DNA from: Ruminococcaceae bacterium BL-6
GTDB taxonomy: Bacteria > Bacillota > Clostridia > Oscillospirales > Acutalibacteraceae
NCBI GenBank assembly: GCA_902810075.1
Contig: LR778135.1
Span: 1,116,001-1,180,000, forward strand
Direction: 5' to 3'
DNA: 64,000 nucleotides
In this document: one piece after another, positions 17,073 to 26,632 of the stretch
Numbering within the stretch: the first letter of the stretch is position 1
Layout: every line of letters begins with the position of its first letter
Program-made: the position numbers and the translations under genes
Notes under the pieces: model-generated
What the model saw: only the letters and a program-made list of their open reading frames with translations
What the model was told of the DNA's origin: nothing
The model's database searches: none

Positions 17073-18146
17073 GTGAGAGCATTATTGGGATTGGAAAACG
17101 GAATGACCTTTGAGGGCCGCGGCTTCGGGGATATGCACGACGTCCTGTGCGAGGTGGTCTTCAACAGCGCCATGTGCGGATATACGGAACTGCTGACCGA
17201 TCCTTCCTATGCGGGGCAGGGCGTCGTCATGACGTATCCCCTGATCGGCAATTACGGCGTCTGCTACGAGGACATGGAGTCCGAGAAGCCGTGGCTTCAG
17301 GCGTTTATCGTCCATTCGGTTTCGGATGTGGCGAGCAATTTCCGCTGCGATATCGATCTGGACGGGTTTTTGAAAAATAATCATATCCCGGGCATCGAGG
17401 GGATCGATACCCGGGCGCTGACCCGGTGCCTGCGGGAAAGCGGCACCATGCGGGGCATGATCTGCTACGGCGACGCCGACCCGGAAGAGATGCGGCGGCG
17501 CATCTCGGGATTTTCCCTGAAAACCCCGGTGCCGCTCGTGAGCTGCACCAAGTGCAGGGATTACGGCGACGGGGAGGTAAAGGTGGCGCTTCTGGATTAC
17601 GGCACCAAGCAGAACATCATCCGGTCCCTGGTGCGCCGCGGGTGCACGGTTCGGCGGTTCCCGCACAATGCCCCGTTCGGGCAGATCAAAGCGTGGAACC
17701 CCGACGGCATCATGCTTTCGAACGGGCCGGGCGACCCGAAGGACTGCGTGGAAGAGGTCGCCGTCCTGAAGGATGTCTGCAAAAGCGGAATCCCGACCTT
17801 CGCCATCTGCATGGGCCATCAGCTGATGGCCCTGGCGCAGGGGGCGGACACCTTCAAGCTGAAATACGGGCACAGGGGCATCAACCACCCCGTGAAGGAG
17901 CTTGCGAGCAACCGCGTGTACATCACGTCGCAGAATCACGGCTATGTGGTGGACGCGGCTTCGGTCGACCCGGCGGTCGCCGAGATCAGCTTCATCAGCA
18001 TGAACGACCGCAGCGTGGAGGGCCTGAATTATAAGAGCGGGAAGGCCTTTTCCGTCCAGTTCCACCCGGAAGCCTGCGCCGGACCGCAGGACACGGGCTT
18101 CCTGTTCGACAAATTCATGGATCTGATGGGAGGGAGCCGGATATGA
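17073..18146 (+). CDS. carA: Carbamoyl-phosphate synthase, small (glutaminase) subunit
   Basis: 357 residues. It hydrolyses glutamine and passes ammonia to CarB for carbamoyl phosphate, used in arginine and pyrimidine synthesis. The N-terminal CPSase domain contains FNSAMCGYTELLTDPSY. The class I amidotransferase domain has the nucleophile Cys in FAICMGHQLMALA and the His/Glu pair in VQFHPEACAGPQD; DYGTKQNIIRSL marks its start. The GTG start at 17073 has a weak GGTGG upstream, which may keep translation low. It overlaps carB by 4 nt (ATGA), so the two are translationally coupled. Confidence 0.96.
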   Translation: MRALLGLENGMTFEGRGFGDMHDVLCEVVFNSAMCGYTELLTDPSYAGQGVVMTYPLIGNYGVCYEDMESEKPWLQAFIVHSVSDVASNFRCDIDLDGFLKNNHIPGIEGIDTRALTRCLRESGTMRGMICYGDADPEEMRRRISGFSLKTPVPLVSCTKCRDYGDGEVKVALLDYGTKQNIIRSLVRRGCTVRRFPHNAPFGQIKAWNPDGIMLSNGPGDPKDCVEEVAVLKDVCKSGIPTFAICMGHQLMALAQGADTFKLKYGHRGINHPVKELASNRVYITSQNHGYVVDAASVDPAVAEISFISMNDRSVEGLNYKSGKAFSVQFHPEACAGPQDTGFLFDKFMDLMGGSRI

Positions 18147-21100
18147 GCAAACGCGAAGACATCAAAAGGGTCGTCATCATCGGCTCCGGTCCGATCGTGA
18201 TCGGACAGGCCGCCGAGTTCGACTACGCCGGCACCCAGGCCTGCCGCGCGCTGAAGGAAGAGGGGGTCGAGGTGATCCTCATCAACTCGAACCCCGCCAC
18301 CATCATGACGGATGGCGAGATCGCCGACAAGGTCTATATCGAGCCGCTGACGACGGATACCGTGAAAAAGGTGATCCTGAAGGAATCCCCGGACAGCATC
18401 CTGCCGACGCTCGGCGGGCAGAACGCCCTGAACCTTGCGGTAGAGCTGGAGGAATCCGGCTTTCTGAAGGAGCACGGCGTCGAGATGATCGGCACAAAGG
18501 CCGACACCATCCGCATGGCCGAGGACAGGGAGTTGTTCAAAGAGGCTATGGCCCGCATCCATCAGCCCTGCGCGGAAAGCGAGACGGCCCGGACCGTGGA
18601 GCACTGCCTGCAGATCGCGGAGCGGATCGGCTACCCCGTGGTGGTGCGCCCCGCCTATACGCTGGGCGGCAGCGGCGGCGGCATCGCGTACAGTGAGGAG
18701 CAGCTTCGGGCGATTTCGTCGATGGGGCTGCACCGCAGCCGCGTGGGGCAGGTGCTGATCGAGCGCTGCATCTCCGGCTGGAAGGAAATCGAATACGAGG
18801 TGATGCGCGACCGGAACGGCAACTGCATCACCGTCTGCAATATGGAAAACTTCGACCCGGTCGGCGTCCACACGGGCGATTCCATCGTCGTGGCGCCCTG
18901 TCAGACCCTGGCGGACAAAGAGATCCAGATGCTGCGCTCCGCAGCGCTCTCCATCATCACGGAGCTGAAGGTGGAGGGCGGCTGCAACGTGCAGTTCGCG
19001 CTGAACCCGGACAGCTTCGAGTACTGCGTGATCGAGGTGAACCCCCGCGTCAGCCGTTCCTCTGCGCTTGCCTCGAAGGCGACCGGCTACCCGATCGCGA
19101 AGGTCGCCTCCAAAATCGCGCTCGGCTATACGCTGGACGAGATCGAAAACGCCATTACCAGGAAAACATACGCCTGCTTTGAGCCGACCCTCGATTACTG
19201 CGTGGTGAAGATCCCGAAATGGCCGTTCGACAAGTTCGTCCACGCGCGCCGCAGCCTGGGCACCCAGATGAAGGCGACCGGCGAGGTCATGGGCATCGCC
19301 CGCACCTTCGAGGCGGCGCTGATGAAGGCGATCCGCTGCCTGGAACAGAACATGTACGACCTGACGGACAAAGAGCTGGACGGCCTTTCCGACTACGACG
19401 TTTCGGAGCGCGTCCACGCGGTGGACGACCGCCGCATGTTCGCGGTGGCCGAGGCGCTGCGCCGCGGCTTCGCGGTGGAAAAGCTGCACAGCATCACCAA
19501 GATCGACCGCTGGTTCCTGGGCAAGCTCAGCTCCATCATCGCGGTGGAGAAGCGCCTTGCCAAAGAGCCGATGACGAAGGAGCTGCTTTACCGGGCGAAG
19601 GAATTCGGCTTCCTCGACGAGACCGTCTCGAAGTTTTCCGGGATCGGCGCCGAAAAAATCCGCGCGCTGGAAGACCAGTGGGACATTCGCCCCGTGTATA
19701 AAATGGTCGATACCTGCGCCGCCGAGTTCGACGCGGAGACCCCTTATTACTATTCCACCTACGGCACACAGAACGAGTCCGTCCCGCTTTCCAACCGGAA
19801 GAAGATCCTCGTCATCGGCTCCGGCCCGATCCGCATCGGGCAGGGGATCGAGTTCGACTTCTGCTCCGTCCACTGCGTGTGGGCGCTGAAAAAGCTGGGG
19901 TACGAGACGATCATCGTGAACAACAACCCGGAAACGGTGAGCACCGATTTCGATATCGCGGACAAACTTTATTTCGAGCCGCTCACCCCGGAGGATGTGC
20001 GCCATATCGTCGAGCTGGAGAAGCCCGACGGCGCGGTCGTGCAGTTCGGCGGCCAGACGGCGATCAAGCTGGCCGGGGCGATCGAAAAGATGGGCGTGCC
20101 GCTGCTCGGCACCTCGTTCGACAGCATCGACGAGGCGGAGGACCGCGAGCGCTTCGACGCGATCCTTTCTCAGTACCATATCCCGCGCGCGGCCGGCCGG
20201 ATGGTGTACACCTGTGAGGAGGCGATCGCCGCGGCCCACGAGCTGGGCTACCCGGTCCTGGTGCGCCCGTCGTACGTCCTCGGCGGGCAGGGCATGGACA
20301 TCGCGTACCGCGACGAAGACATCCGCGAGCAGATCGGCATCATCAACACGGTCGCGCAGGAACACCCGATCCTGGTCGACAAGTACCTGATGGGCACCGA
20401 GGTCGAGGTCGACGCCGTCTGTGACGGAACCGACACCATGATCCCCGGCATCATGCAGCACGTCGAGCGGGCTGGCATCCACTCGGGCGACAGCATTTCG
20501 GTCTATCCGGCGCAGAGCCTGACCCCGGAGGTCGAGGACACCATCGTCGACTACACCAGAAAGCTCGCGATGGCGCTGAAGGTGAAGGGCCTTCTGAATA
20601 TCCAGTTCATCGTCAAGGACAACACGGTCTATATCATCGAGGCGAACCCGCGTTCTTCCCGCACGGTGCCTTATATCAGCAAAATCACGGACATCCCGAT
20701 CGTCCGCCTCGCGGTGGGGACGTTCTTCGGGAAGACCCTGCCCTCGCTGGGCTACCGGTACGGCCTTCAGCCGAAAAAGCGTCTGATCGCCGTGAAAATG
20801 CCCGTCTTTTCATTTGAGAAGCTTTACGGCGCCGACGTGAACCTGGGGCCGGAGATGAAATCCACAGGAGAGGTGCTCGGCATCGCCAGAACCTTTGAAG
20901 AGGCGATGATCAAGGCGTTCCAGGGCGCGGGCATGCACCTGATCACGAACGGGAACGCGATCGTCACGGTCAAGGACCAGGACAAGGAAGAGGTTCTGCC
21001 GATCGCCCGCGGCCTGCACGAGCTGGGCTGGACGATCTACTCCACCGAGGGCACGTCCGCCTACCTCCAGAGCCACGGGGTCGAAAACGTCTGCCTGAAC

Positions 21101-21361
21101 AAGGTGGGCGGGGAGAAGCCGGATATCCTGGACTGCATCCTTTCCGGGAAGATCGACCTCGTCATCAACACCCCTTCCAAAGACCGGAAGCACCGGCGCG
21201 ACGGCTTTTTGATCCGCCGCAACACGGTGGAGGCCGGAATCCCGTGCCTGACCTCGCTCGACACCGCCAACGCGTTCCTGCGCTGCGTGCAGCATGTGGA
21301 GGACACCAACCTTTCCGTCGTGGACATCACGAAGGTCTCCAGCTTTCTGGTATTCCTGTAA
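18143..21361 (+). CDS. carB: Carbamoyl-phosphate synthase, large subunit
   Basis: 1072 residues, the normal length. Two homologous ATP-grasp halves are clear: each begins with a Rossmann-like GSGPIVIGQAAEFDYAG (near residue 14) or GSGPIRIGQGIEFDF (near residue 560), and contains a PVVVRPAYTLGGSGGG or PVLVRPSYVLGGQGMD loop. The C-terminal 130 residues (RGLHELGWTIYSTEGTSAYL, then SKDRKHRRDGFLIRR) form the MGS-like allosteric domain that senses nucleotides or ornithine. It acts in the cytoplasm with CarA. It starts at the carA stop through an ATGA overlap. A GC-rich hairpin (GCGCCGCG...CGCGGCG) follows the stop. Confidence 0.97.
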   Translation: MSKREDIKRVVIIGSGPIVIGQAAEFDYAGTQACRALKEEGVEVILINSNPATIMTDGEIADKVYIEPLTTDTVKKVILKESPDSILPTLGGQNALNLAVELEESGFLKEHGVEMIGTKADTIRMAEDRELFKEAMARIHQPCAESETARTVEHCLQIAERIGYPVVVRPAYTLGGSGGGIAYSEEQLRAISSMGLHRSRVGQVLIERCISGWKEIEYEVMRDRNGNCITVCNMENFDPVGVHTGDSIVVAPCQTLADKEIQMLRSAALSIITELKVEGGCNVQFALNPDSFEYCVIEVNPRVSRSSALASKATGYPIAKVASKIALGYTLDEIENAITRKTYACFEPTLDYCVVKIPKWPFDKFVHARRSLGTQMKATGEVMGIARTFEAALMKAIRCLEQNMYDLTDKELDGLSDYDVSERVHAVDDRRMFAVAEALRRGFAVEKLHSITKIDRWFLGKLSSIIAVEKRLAKEPMTKELLYRAKEFGFLDETVSKFSGIGAEKIRALEDQWDIRPVYKMVDTCAAEFDAETPYYYSTYGTQNESVPLSNRKKILVIGSGPIRIGQGIEFDFCSVHCVWALKKLGYETIIVNNNPETVSTDFDIADKLYFEPLTPEDVRHIVELEKPDGAVVQFGGQTAIKLAGAIEKMGVPLLGTSFDSIDEAEDRERFDAILSQYHIPRAAGRMVYTCEEAIAAAHELGYPVLVRPSYVLGGQGMDIAYRDEDIREQIGIINTVAQEHPILVDKYLMGTEVEVDAVCDGTDTMIPGIMQHVERAGIHSGDSISVYPAQSLTPEVEDTIVDYTRKLAMALKVKGLLNIQFIVKDNTVYIIEANPRSSRTVPYISKITDIPIVRLAVGTFFGKTLPSLGYRYGLQPKKRLIAVKMPVFSFEKLYGADVNLGPEMKSTGEVLGIARTFEEAMIKAFQGAGMHLITNGNAIVTVKDQDKEEVLPIARGLHELGWTIYSTEGTSAYLQSHGVENVCLNKVGGEKPDILDCILSGKIDLVINTPSKDRKHRRDGFLIRRNTVEAGIPCLTSLDTANAFLRCVQHVEDTNLSVVDITKVSSFLVFL

Positions 21362-21444
21362 GCCCGCGCCGCGCTCCGGCGCGGCGTTCCGTCATCCATA
21401 AAAGGTCATTATGATTGAGATTCAAAATCAGGGGGAAAAGAAAA

Positions 21445-22149
21445 ATGCAAAAAGGAAAACTGCTCTATGAAGGAAAAGCGAAGAAGGTTTACGCGACCGA
21501 CGACGACGCGTACTGCATCGTCGACTACAAAGACGACGCGACCGCGTTCAACGGGTTGAAAAAGGGAACGATCGCCGGCAAGGGCGTCATCAACAACAAG
21601 ATGTCCAATTACCTTTTCCAGATGCTGGAAAAGAAGGGGATCAGGACCCACTTCGTGAAAGAGCTGAGCGACCGCGAGACCCTCGTCAGGAAGGTGCAGA
21701 TCGTCCCGCTCGAAGTGATCGTGCGCAACAAGGCCGCCGGCAGCCTGGCGAAACGGCTCGGCCTGGAGGAAGGGACCCCGATGAGGATCCCGGTTCTGGA
21801 ATTCTGCTATAAGAGCGACGAGCTCGGCGACCCGATGGTGAACGAGACCCATATTCTCGCCGCCGGCTTCGCGACGAAGGAAGAAATCGACAAGATCAGC
21901 AAGATGGCGCTGAAGATCAACGAGATCCTCATCGAGTTTTTCCGCTCCGTCAATATCGAGCTGATCGATTTCAAGCTGGAATTCGGGCGCTGCGAAGGCG
22001 ATATCATTCTCGCCGACGAAATCTCGCCCGACACCTGCCGCTTCTGGGATATCCACACCCACGAAAAGCTGGATAAAGACCGCTTCCGCCGCGACATGGG
22101 CGGGGTGGAAGAGGCCTATGAAGAGGTCATGAAGCGCATCGGCTTATAA
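21445..22149 (+). CDS. purC: Phosphoribosylaminoimidazole-succinocarboxamide synthase
   Basis: 234 residues. PurC joins CAIR and aspartate in de novo purine synthesis. The start [16 protein letters not shown] is the family opening; [37 protein letters not shown] and [12 protein letters not shown] follow in order. The ATG at 21445 is preceded by CAGGGGGAAAAG; an in-frame codon at 21415 would add ten residues without an RBS. It is 31 nt upstream of purF and probably co-transcribed with purF and purB. Confidence 0.96.
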   Translation: MQKGKLLYEGKAKKVYATDDDAYCIVDYKDDATAFNGLKKGTIAGKGVINNKMSNYLFQMLEKKGIRTHFVKELSDRETLVRKVQIVPLEVIVRNKAAGSLAKRLGLEEGTPMRIPVLEFCYKSDELGDPMVNETHILAAGFATKEEIDKISKMALKINEILIEFFRSVNIELIDFKLEFGRCEGDIILADEISPDTCRFWDIHTHEKLDKDRFRRDMGGVEEAYEEVMKRIGL

Positions 22150-22179
22150 AAACGCGACTTTTTTAGGGATGGTGAGTGT

Positions 22180-23649
22180 TTGAACTGTTCAGTGGCACAG
22201 GATAGGGAAGACTCCCTCAAGCCGCACGAGGAATGCGGCGTGTTCGGCATTTATTACAGCAGGGACGGGAAGGAGGAAATCCCCCCGGCCTACGCCTGTT
22301 ACAACGGCCTTCTGGCCCTTCAGCACCGCGGGCAGGAAAGCTGCGGCATCGCCGTGAACGACCGCGGCGTGATCTCCTATTCCAAGGACATGGGCCTGGT
22401 GACGGAGGCGTTCAACGATTCCATCCTGACCGGCCTGACCGGCCAGATCGGGATCGGCCACGTGCGGTATTCCACGTCGGGCAGCAGCGTGCGCGAAAAC
22501 GCCCAGCCGCTCGTGATGCGCTACATCAAGGGCACGCTGGCCATCGCGCACAACGGCACCCTGACCAACGCCTATGAGCTGAGAAAAGAACTGGAACATA
22601 ACGGTTGCATCTTTCAGACGACGGTCGATTCCGAAGTGATCGCCTATATGATCGCGCGGGAGCGGATCAACGCCCCGTCCATCGAGGAAGCGGTCCACCG
22701 CGCCATGAAGAAAATACAGGGCTCGTATTCTCTGATCGTCATGAGCCCGCAGAAGCTGATCGCCGTCCGGGATCCGAACGGCTTTCGGCCTTTGTGCATG
22801 GGCCGGGTCGGGGACGGGTACGTGTTCGCTTCCGAAAGCTGCGCGCTGGATGCGTGCGGCGCCCAGTTCGTGCGCGACGTGGAGCCGGGCGAGCTGCTCG
22901 CGGCCGGCCCCCACGGCCTCAAATCCATCAAGGACCCGACGGACGTGCGCAAATCCCTGTGCATTTTCGAGTACATCTATTTTGCCAGAACCGACAGCGT
23001 CCTGGATGGAATCAGCGTCTACCAGGCGCGCAAAGAGGCGGGCCGCCTGATTGCCCGGCAGAATCCGGTCGACGCCGACCTGGTGATCGGCGTGCCGGAA
23101 TCCGGCATCGACGCGGCGATCGGCTACAGCGAGGAATCCGGGATCCCGTATCAGAAGGGCATCGTCAAGAATTCCTATATCGGCAGGACGTTCATCAAGC
23201 CCACCCAGTCCGAGCGGGAGCGCAGCGTGCGCATCAAGCTGAACGCGCTCGGAAGCGAGGTGAAGGGGAAGCGCATCGTCATGCTCGACGATTCCATCGT
23301 GCGCGGCACGACCAGCGCACGCATCGTTTCCATGCTGAAAGAGGCCGGCGCGAAAGAGGTGCACCTGCGCATCAGCTCCCCGCCGTTTCTGTGGCCCTGC
23401 TATTACGGCACCGACATCCCGAACAAGGATGAGCTGATCGCGTGCAGGCATACCGTGAAGGAGATCGCCGAGATGAGCTATGCGGATTCGCTCGACTTCC
23501 TCTCGCTCGAAAACCTTCCGCGCATGCTGGGGGCGAAGTGCGGCGGCTACTGCGACGCCTGCTTCTCGGGGCGGTATCCCGCCCCGGTGCCGGATTCCAT
23601 GATTTTCAACAAGACGGATGATTCCTGTATGCCGATCAAAAGACTTTGA
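22180..23649 (+). CDS. purF: Amidophosphoribosyltransferase
   Basis: 489 residues. It catalyses the first committed step of purine synthesis, making phosphoribosylamine from PRPP and glutamine. A short propeptide precedes ECGVFGIYY, whose Cys becomes the N-terminal nucleophile after processing. GHVRYSTSGSS and AHNGTLTNAYEL mark the glutaminase domain. VMLDDSIVRGTTSARI is the PRPP-binding loop. Cysteines near the end (GAKCGGYCDACF) suggest the Bacillus-type 4Fe-4S cluster. The TTG at 22180 is used; a GTG at 22192 is also possible. Confidence 0.95.
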   Translation: MNCSVAQDREDSLKPHEECGVFGIYYSRDGKEEIPPAYACYNGLLALQHRGQESCGIAVNDRGVISYSKDMGLVTEAFNDSILTGLTGQIGIGHVRYSTSGSSVRENAQPLVMRYIKGTLAIAHNGTLTNAYELRKELEHNGCIFQTTVDSEVIAYMIARERINAPSIEEAVHRAMKKIQGSYSLIVMSPQKLIAVRDPNGFRPLCMGRVGDGYVFASESCALDACGAQFVRDVEPGELLAAGPHGLKSIKDPTDVRKSLCIFEYIYFARTDSVLDGISVYQARKEAGRLIARQNPVDADLVIGVPESGIDAAIGYSEESGIPYQKGIVKNSYIGRTFIKPTQSERERSVRIKLNALGSEVKGKRIVMLDDSIVRGTTSARIVSMLKEAGAKEVHLRISSPPFLWPCYYGTDIPNKDELIACRHTVKEIAEMSYADSLDFLSLENLPRMLGAKCGGYCDACFSGRYPAPVPDSMIFNKTDDSCMPIKRL

Positions 23650-23668
23650 ACCCATGGAGGCTTTGAAA

Positions 23669-25099
23669 TTGAAGAACGCTTATGAGTCCCCGCTGTCGTC
23701 GCGCTACGCGGACCAAGAGATGCAGTTCCTGTTTTCTCCCGACAAGAAGTTCCGGACATGGCGGCGCCTGTGGATCGCTTTGGCGCAGGCCGAAAAGGAG
23801 CTTGGGCTTCCGATCACCCAGGAGCAGATCGACGAGATGGAGCGGCACGCCGACGACATCAATTACGAGGTGGCCGAGGCCCGGGAACGGGAGGTGCGGC
23901 ACGACGTGATGGCCCACGTTTACGCGTTCGGCCAACAGTGCCCCAAGGCGCGCCCCATCATCCACCTGGGCGCCACCTCCTGTTATGTCGGCGACAACAC
24001 CGACATCATTGTGATGACCGAGGCGCTCCGGCTCGTGCGCGCCAAGCTGGTCGGGGTGATCCGGGTGCTCGCCGGCTTCGCCATGCGCTACCGGGGCCTT
24101 CCGACGCTGGCATTCACGCATTTTCAGCCGGCGCAGCCCACCACGGTGGGGAAGCGCGCCACGCTCTGGATTCAGGATCTCATCATGGATCTGGAGGATG
24201 TGGAGGACCAGCTCAGGAAGATGAAGCTCCTCGGCTCGAAAGGGACGACCGGGACGCAGGCCAGCTTTCTCGAGCTGTTCGACGGGGACTACGAAAAGGT
24301 CCGCGCGCTCGACCGGAAAATCGCGGAGAAAATGGGGTATCAGGCCTGCTTCGCCGTTTCTGGGCAAACCTATTCCCGCAAGCTGGACAGCCGGGTTCTG
24401 GCGGTGCTGAGCGGGATCGCCCAGAGCGCGGCGAAATTTTCGAACGACATCCGCCTGCTCCAGCACCTGAAAGAGGTGGAGGAGCCGTTTGAAAAGCATC
24501 AGATCGGCTCCTCCGCGATGGCCTACAAGCGGAACCCGATGCGCAGCGAGCGGATCGCGTCGCTCGCCCGCTACGTCATCGTCGACAGCCTGAACCCCGC
24601 GATCACGGCAGCCACCCAATGGTTCGAGCGCACGCTGGACGATTCCGCCAACAAGCGCCTCAGTATTCCCGAGGCGTTCCTCGCCGTGGACGGGATCCTG
24701 AACCTGTACGCCAACGTCGCGGACGGCCTTGTCGTGTACCCCCGCGTGATCGCGCAGCATCTCAAGCGCGAGCTGCCGTTCATGGCGACGGAAAACATCA
24801 TGATGGACGCCGTGAAGCGCGGCGCGGACCGCCAGCAGCTCCACGAGCACATCCGCGTCCATTCCATGGAGGCTTCCCGCGTCGTGAAAGAGCAGGGCGG
24901 CGAGAACGACCTGCTGGACCGCATCGCCGCGGACCCGCTCTTCGGCGTGACCCGGCAGGAGCTTTCCGACGCCGTCAGCCCGGAAAAGTTCACCGGATGC
25001 GCGCCCCGGCAGACCGAGGATTTCATTTCGGGGGTGGTAAAGCCGCTGCTTGCGGAATATCATTCCATAGCGGTGGAAAAAACGGAAATAAATCTTTAA
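23669..25099 (+). CDS. purB: Adenylosuccinate lyase
   Basis: 476 residues, fumarase/aspartase superfamily. It releases fumarate from SAICAR and from adenylosuccinate, so it serves twice in purine synthesis. Motifs: KARPIIHLGATSCYVGDNTD, AFTHFQPAQPTTVGKRA (catalytic His) and the signature loop GSSAMAYKRNPMRSERI. The TTG at 23669 gives MKNAYESPLSSRYAD and is 8 nt after GGAGG; it lies 19 nt downstream of purF, so the two genes do not overlap. It is the last gene of the purC-purF-purB run. Confidence 0.95.
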   Translation: MKNAYESPLSSRYADQEMQFLFSPDKKFRTWRRLWIALAQAEKELGLPITQEQIDEMERHADDINYEVAEAREREVRHDVMAHVYAFGQQCPKARPIIHLGATSCYVGDNTDIIVMTEALRLVRAKLVGVIRVLAGFAMRYRGLPTLAFTHFQPAQPTTVGKRATLWIQDLIMDLEDVEDQLRKMKLLGSKGTTGTQASFLELFDGDYEKVRALDRKIAEKMGYQACFAVSGQTYSRKLDSRVLAVLSGIAQSAAKFSNDIRLLQHLKEVEEPFEKHQIGSSAMAYKRNPMRSERIASLARYVIVDSLNPAITAATQWFERTLDDSANKRLSIPEAFLAVDGILNLYANVADGLVVYPRVIAQHLKRELPFMATENIMMDAVKRGADRQQLHEHIRVHSMEASRVVKEQGGENDLLDRIAADPLFGVTRQELSDAVSPEKFTGCAPRQTEDFISGVVKPLLAEYHSIAVEKTEINL

Positions 25100-25235
25100 A
25101 TTTTTCAAAAAGAGTAGGATTTTTTTCCGTTTTATGTTATGATAATTCAGTTGATTCATTATCCAAATCATGGCCGCGGGCAGCGTGCAATTTGACGGCT
25201 GAGGCGGCCGCGGCGGAGAGAGTGAGCGATTTTTA

Positions 25236-26513
25236 ATGGTAAAAGCGATTGTAGGCGCCAACTGGGGCGATGAGGGAAAAGGGAAAATCACGGACGTTCT
25301 GGCGGCGCAGTCCGACGTTGTCGTCCGCTTTCAGGGCGGCAGGAACGCCGGCCATACGATTGTCAATCAATACGGCAAGTTCGCGCTGCATCAGCTTCCG
25401 TCCGGCGTGTTTAACGGCCGTGTCACCAATATCATCGGCAACGGCGTCGCGCTGAATGTGGAAAGCTTTGTCGAGGAGCTGAAGTCCCTGCGGGACCGCG
25501 GCGTTCCGGAGCCGAAGATTCTGGTTTCGGACCGCGTTCAGGTCGTGATGCCCTACCAGATCGAGATGGATTCCATGGAGGAGGCGCGGCTTTCCTCAAA
25601 ATCCTTCGGCTCCACAAAATCCGGCATCGCGCCGTTTTATTCGGATAAATTTGCGAAGATCGGGTTTCAGGTCTGCGAGCTGTACGACGACGAAGCGAGC
25701 CTGAAAGAAAAGATCGGGCATGTTCTCGACCTGAAGAACGTGATGTACGAGCACCTGTACCATCGGCCCGCGCTGAAGGTGGATGACATCTATCAAAAGC
25801 TGATGGAATACCGCGAGCTGATCGCGCCGTATGTCGCGGACACCTTCGACTTCCTGCACCATGCGGTGAAGGATGGAAAGACGATCCTGCTGGAAGGCCA
25901 GCTCGGCGCTTTGAAAGACCCTGATTTCGGCATCTATCCGATGGTGACCTCATCCTCCACGCTGGCGGGGTACGGAACCGTCGGCGCGGGGGTTCCGCCG
26001 TACGAGATCAAAGAGATCATCGCGGTGGTGAAGGCGTATTCCAGCGCCGTCGGCGCGGGCGAATTCGTCAGCGAGATCTTCGGCGCGGAAGCCGACGAGA
26101 TGCGCAGGCGCGGCGGCGACGGCGGAGAATTCGGCGCCCTCACCGGGCGGCCCCGCAGAATGGGCTGGCTCGACCTGGTCGCCTCCCGCTACGGCTGCCG
26201 GGTGCAGGGCGCGACGAGCGTCGCCTTCACGGTCGTCGACGCTCTGGGGTACCTCAAGGAGATCCCGGTCTGCGTCGCGTACGAGCTGGACGGAAAGAGG
26301 ATCGATTCCTTCCCGCCCACCGCAAAGCTGAAGCGCTGCAAGCCCATCCTGAAAACGATGCCCGGCTGGCAGTGCGATATCCGCGGGATCACCCGGTACG
26401 AGGACCTGCCGGAGAACGCGCGCCGCTATATCGAGTTTGCGGAGGAGCAGATCGGCGTGCCGGTCAGGATCATCTCAAACGGGCCGAAGCGTGAAGATAT
26501 CATTTACCGGTAA
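25236..26513 (+). CDS. purA: Adenylosuccinate synthetase
   Basis: 425 residues. It couples IMP and aspartate with GTP hydrolysis to make adenylosuccinate, the branch to AMP. The N-terminal P-loop NWGDEGKGKITDVLA with catalytic Asp, the segment RFQGGRNAGHTIVNQYGKF, FEGQLG-type LLEGQLGALKDPDFG and TGRPRRMGWLDLV are all present. A 136-nt gap from purB contains a TATGAT-like box and a GC-rich dyad, so purA may have its own promoter. No purine riboswitch was recognised in this gap. Confidence 0.95.
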   Translation: MVKAIVGANWGDEGKGKITDVLAAQSDVVVRFQGGRNAGHTIVNQYGKFALHQLPSGVFNGRVTNIIGNGVALNVESFVEELKSLRDRGVPEPKILVSDRVQVVMPYQIEMDSMEEARLSSKSFGSTKSGIAPFYSDKFAKIGFQVCELYDDEASLKEKIGHVLDLKNVMYEHLYHRPALKVDDIYQKLMEYRELIAPYVADTFDFLHHAVKDGKTILLEGQLGALKDPDFGIYPMVTSSSTLAGYGTVGAGVPPYEIKEIIAVVKAYSSAVGAGEFVSEIFGAEADEMRRRGGDGGEFGALTGRPRRMGWLDLVASRYGCRVQGATSVAFTVVDALGYLKEIPVCVAYELDGKRIDSFPPTAKLKRCKPILKTMPGWQCDIRGITRYEDLPENARRYIEFAEEQIGVPVRIISNGPKREDIIYR

Positions 26514-26543
26514 TAAAAAAATAAAAAAGAAATACCGTGGCAA

Positions 26544-26593
26544 AAGCGTCAACATTTCCCAAAGGCTGTGTGTTGGCGCTTATTCCTGTTTTT
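26544..26593 (+). terminator. Possible terminator after purA
   Basis: AAGCGTCAAC (26544-26553) pairs with GTTGGCGCTT (26572-26581, one G-T), followed by ATTCCTGTTTTT. The gap before glmS lacks the conserved core of the glmS ribozyme. Confidence 0.5.
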
Positions 26594-26632
26594 GATCGGA
26601 TACAGCCGTCGGGAGAAAGGTGGTAAATTGTA

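Noticed and set aside
18029..20482. An 817-residue open frame antisense to carB
   Set aside because: A GC-rich codon shadow of carB: His/Asp/Arg-rich with no recognisable domain, no RBS, and fully overlapped by a certain gene.
25100..25235. A purine riboswitch or PurR box before purA
   Set aside because: No conserved purine aptamer core or PurR box could be found; only a GC dyad and a weak -10 are visible.
26514..26632. A glmS ribozyme before glmS
   Set aside because: The gap is only 119 nt and lacks the conserved ribozyme core; it contains a probable purA terminator instead.
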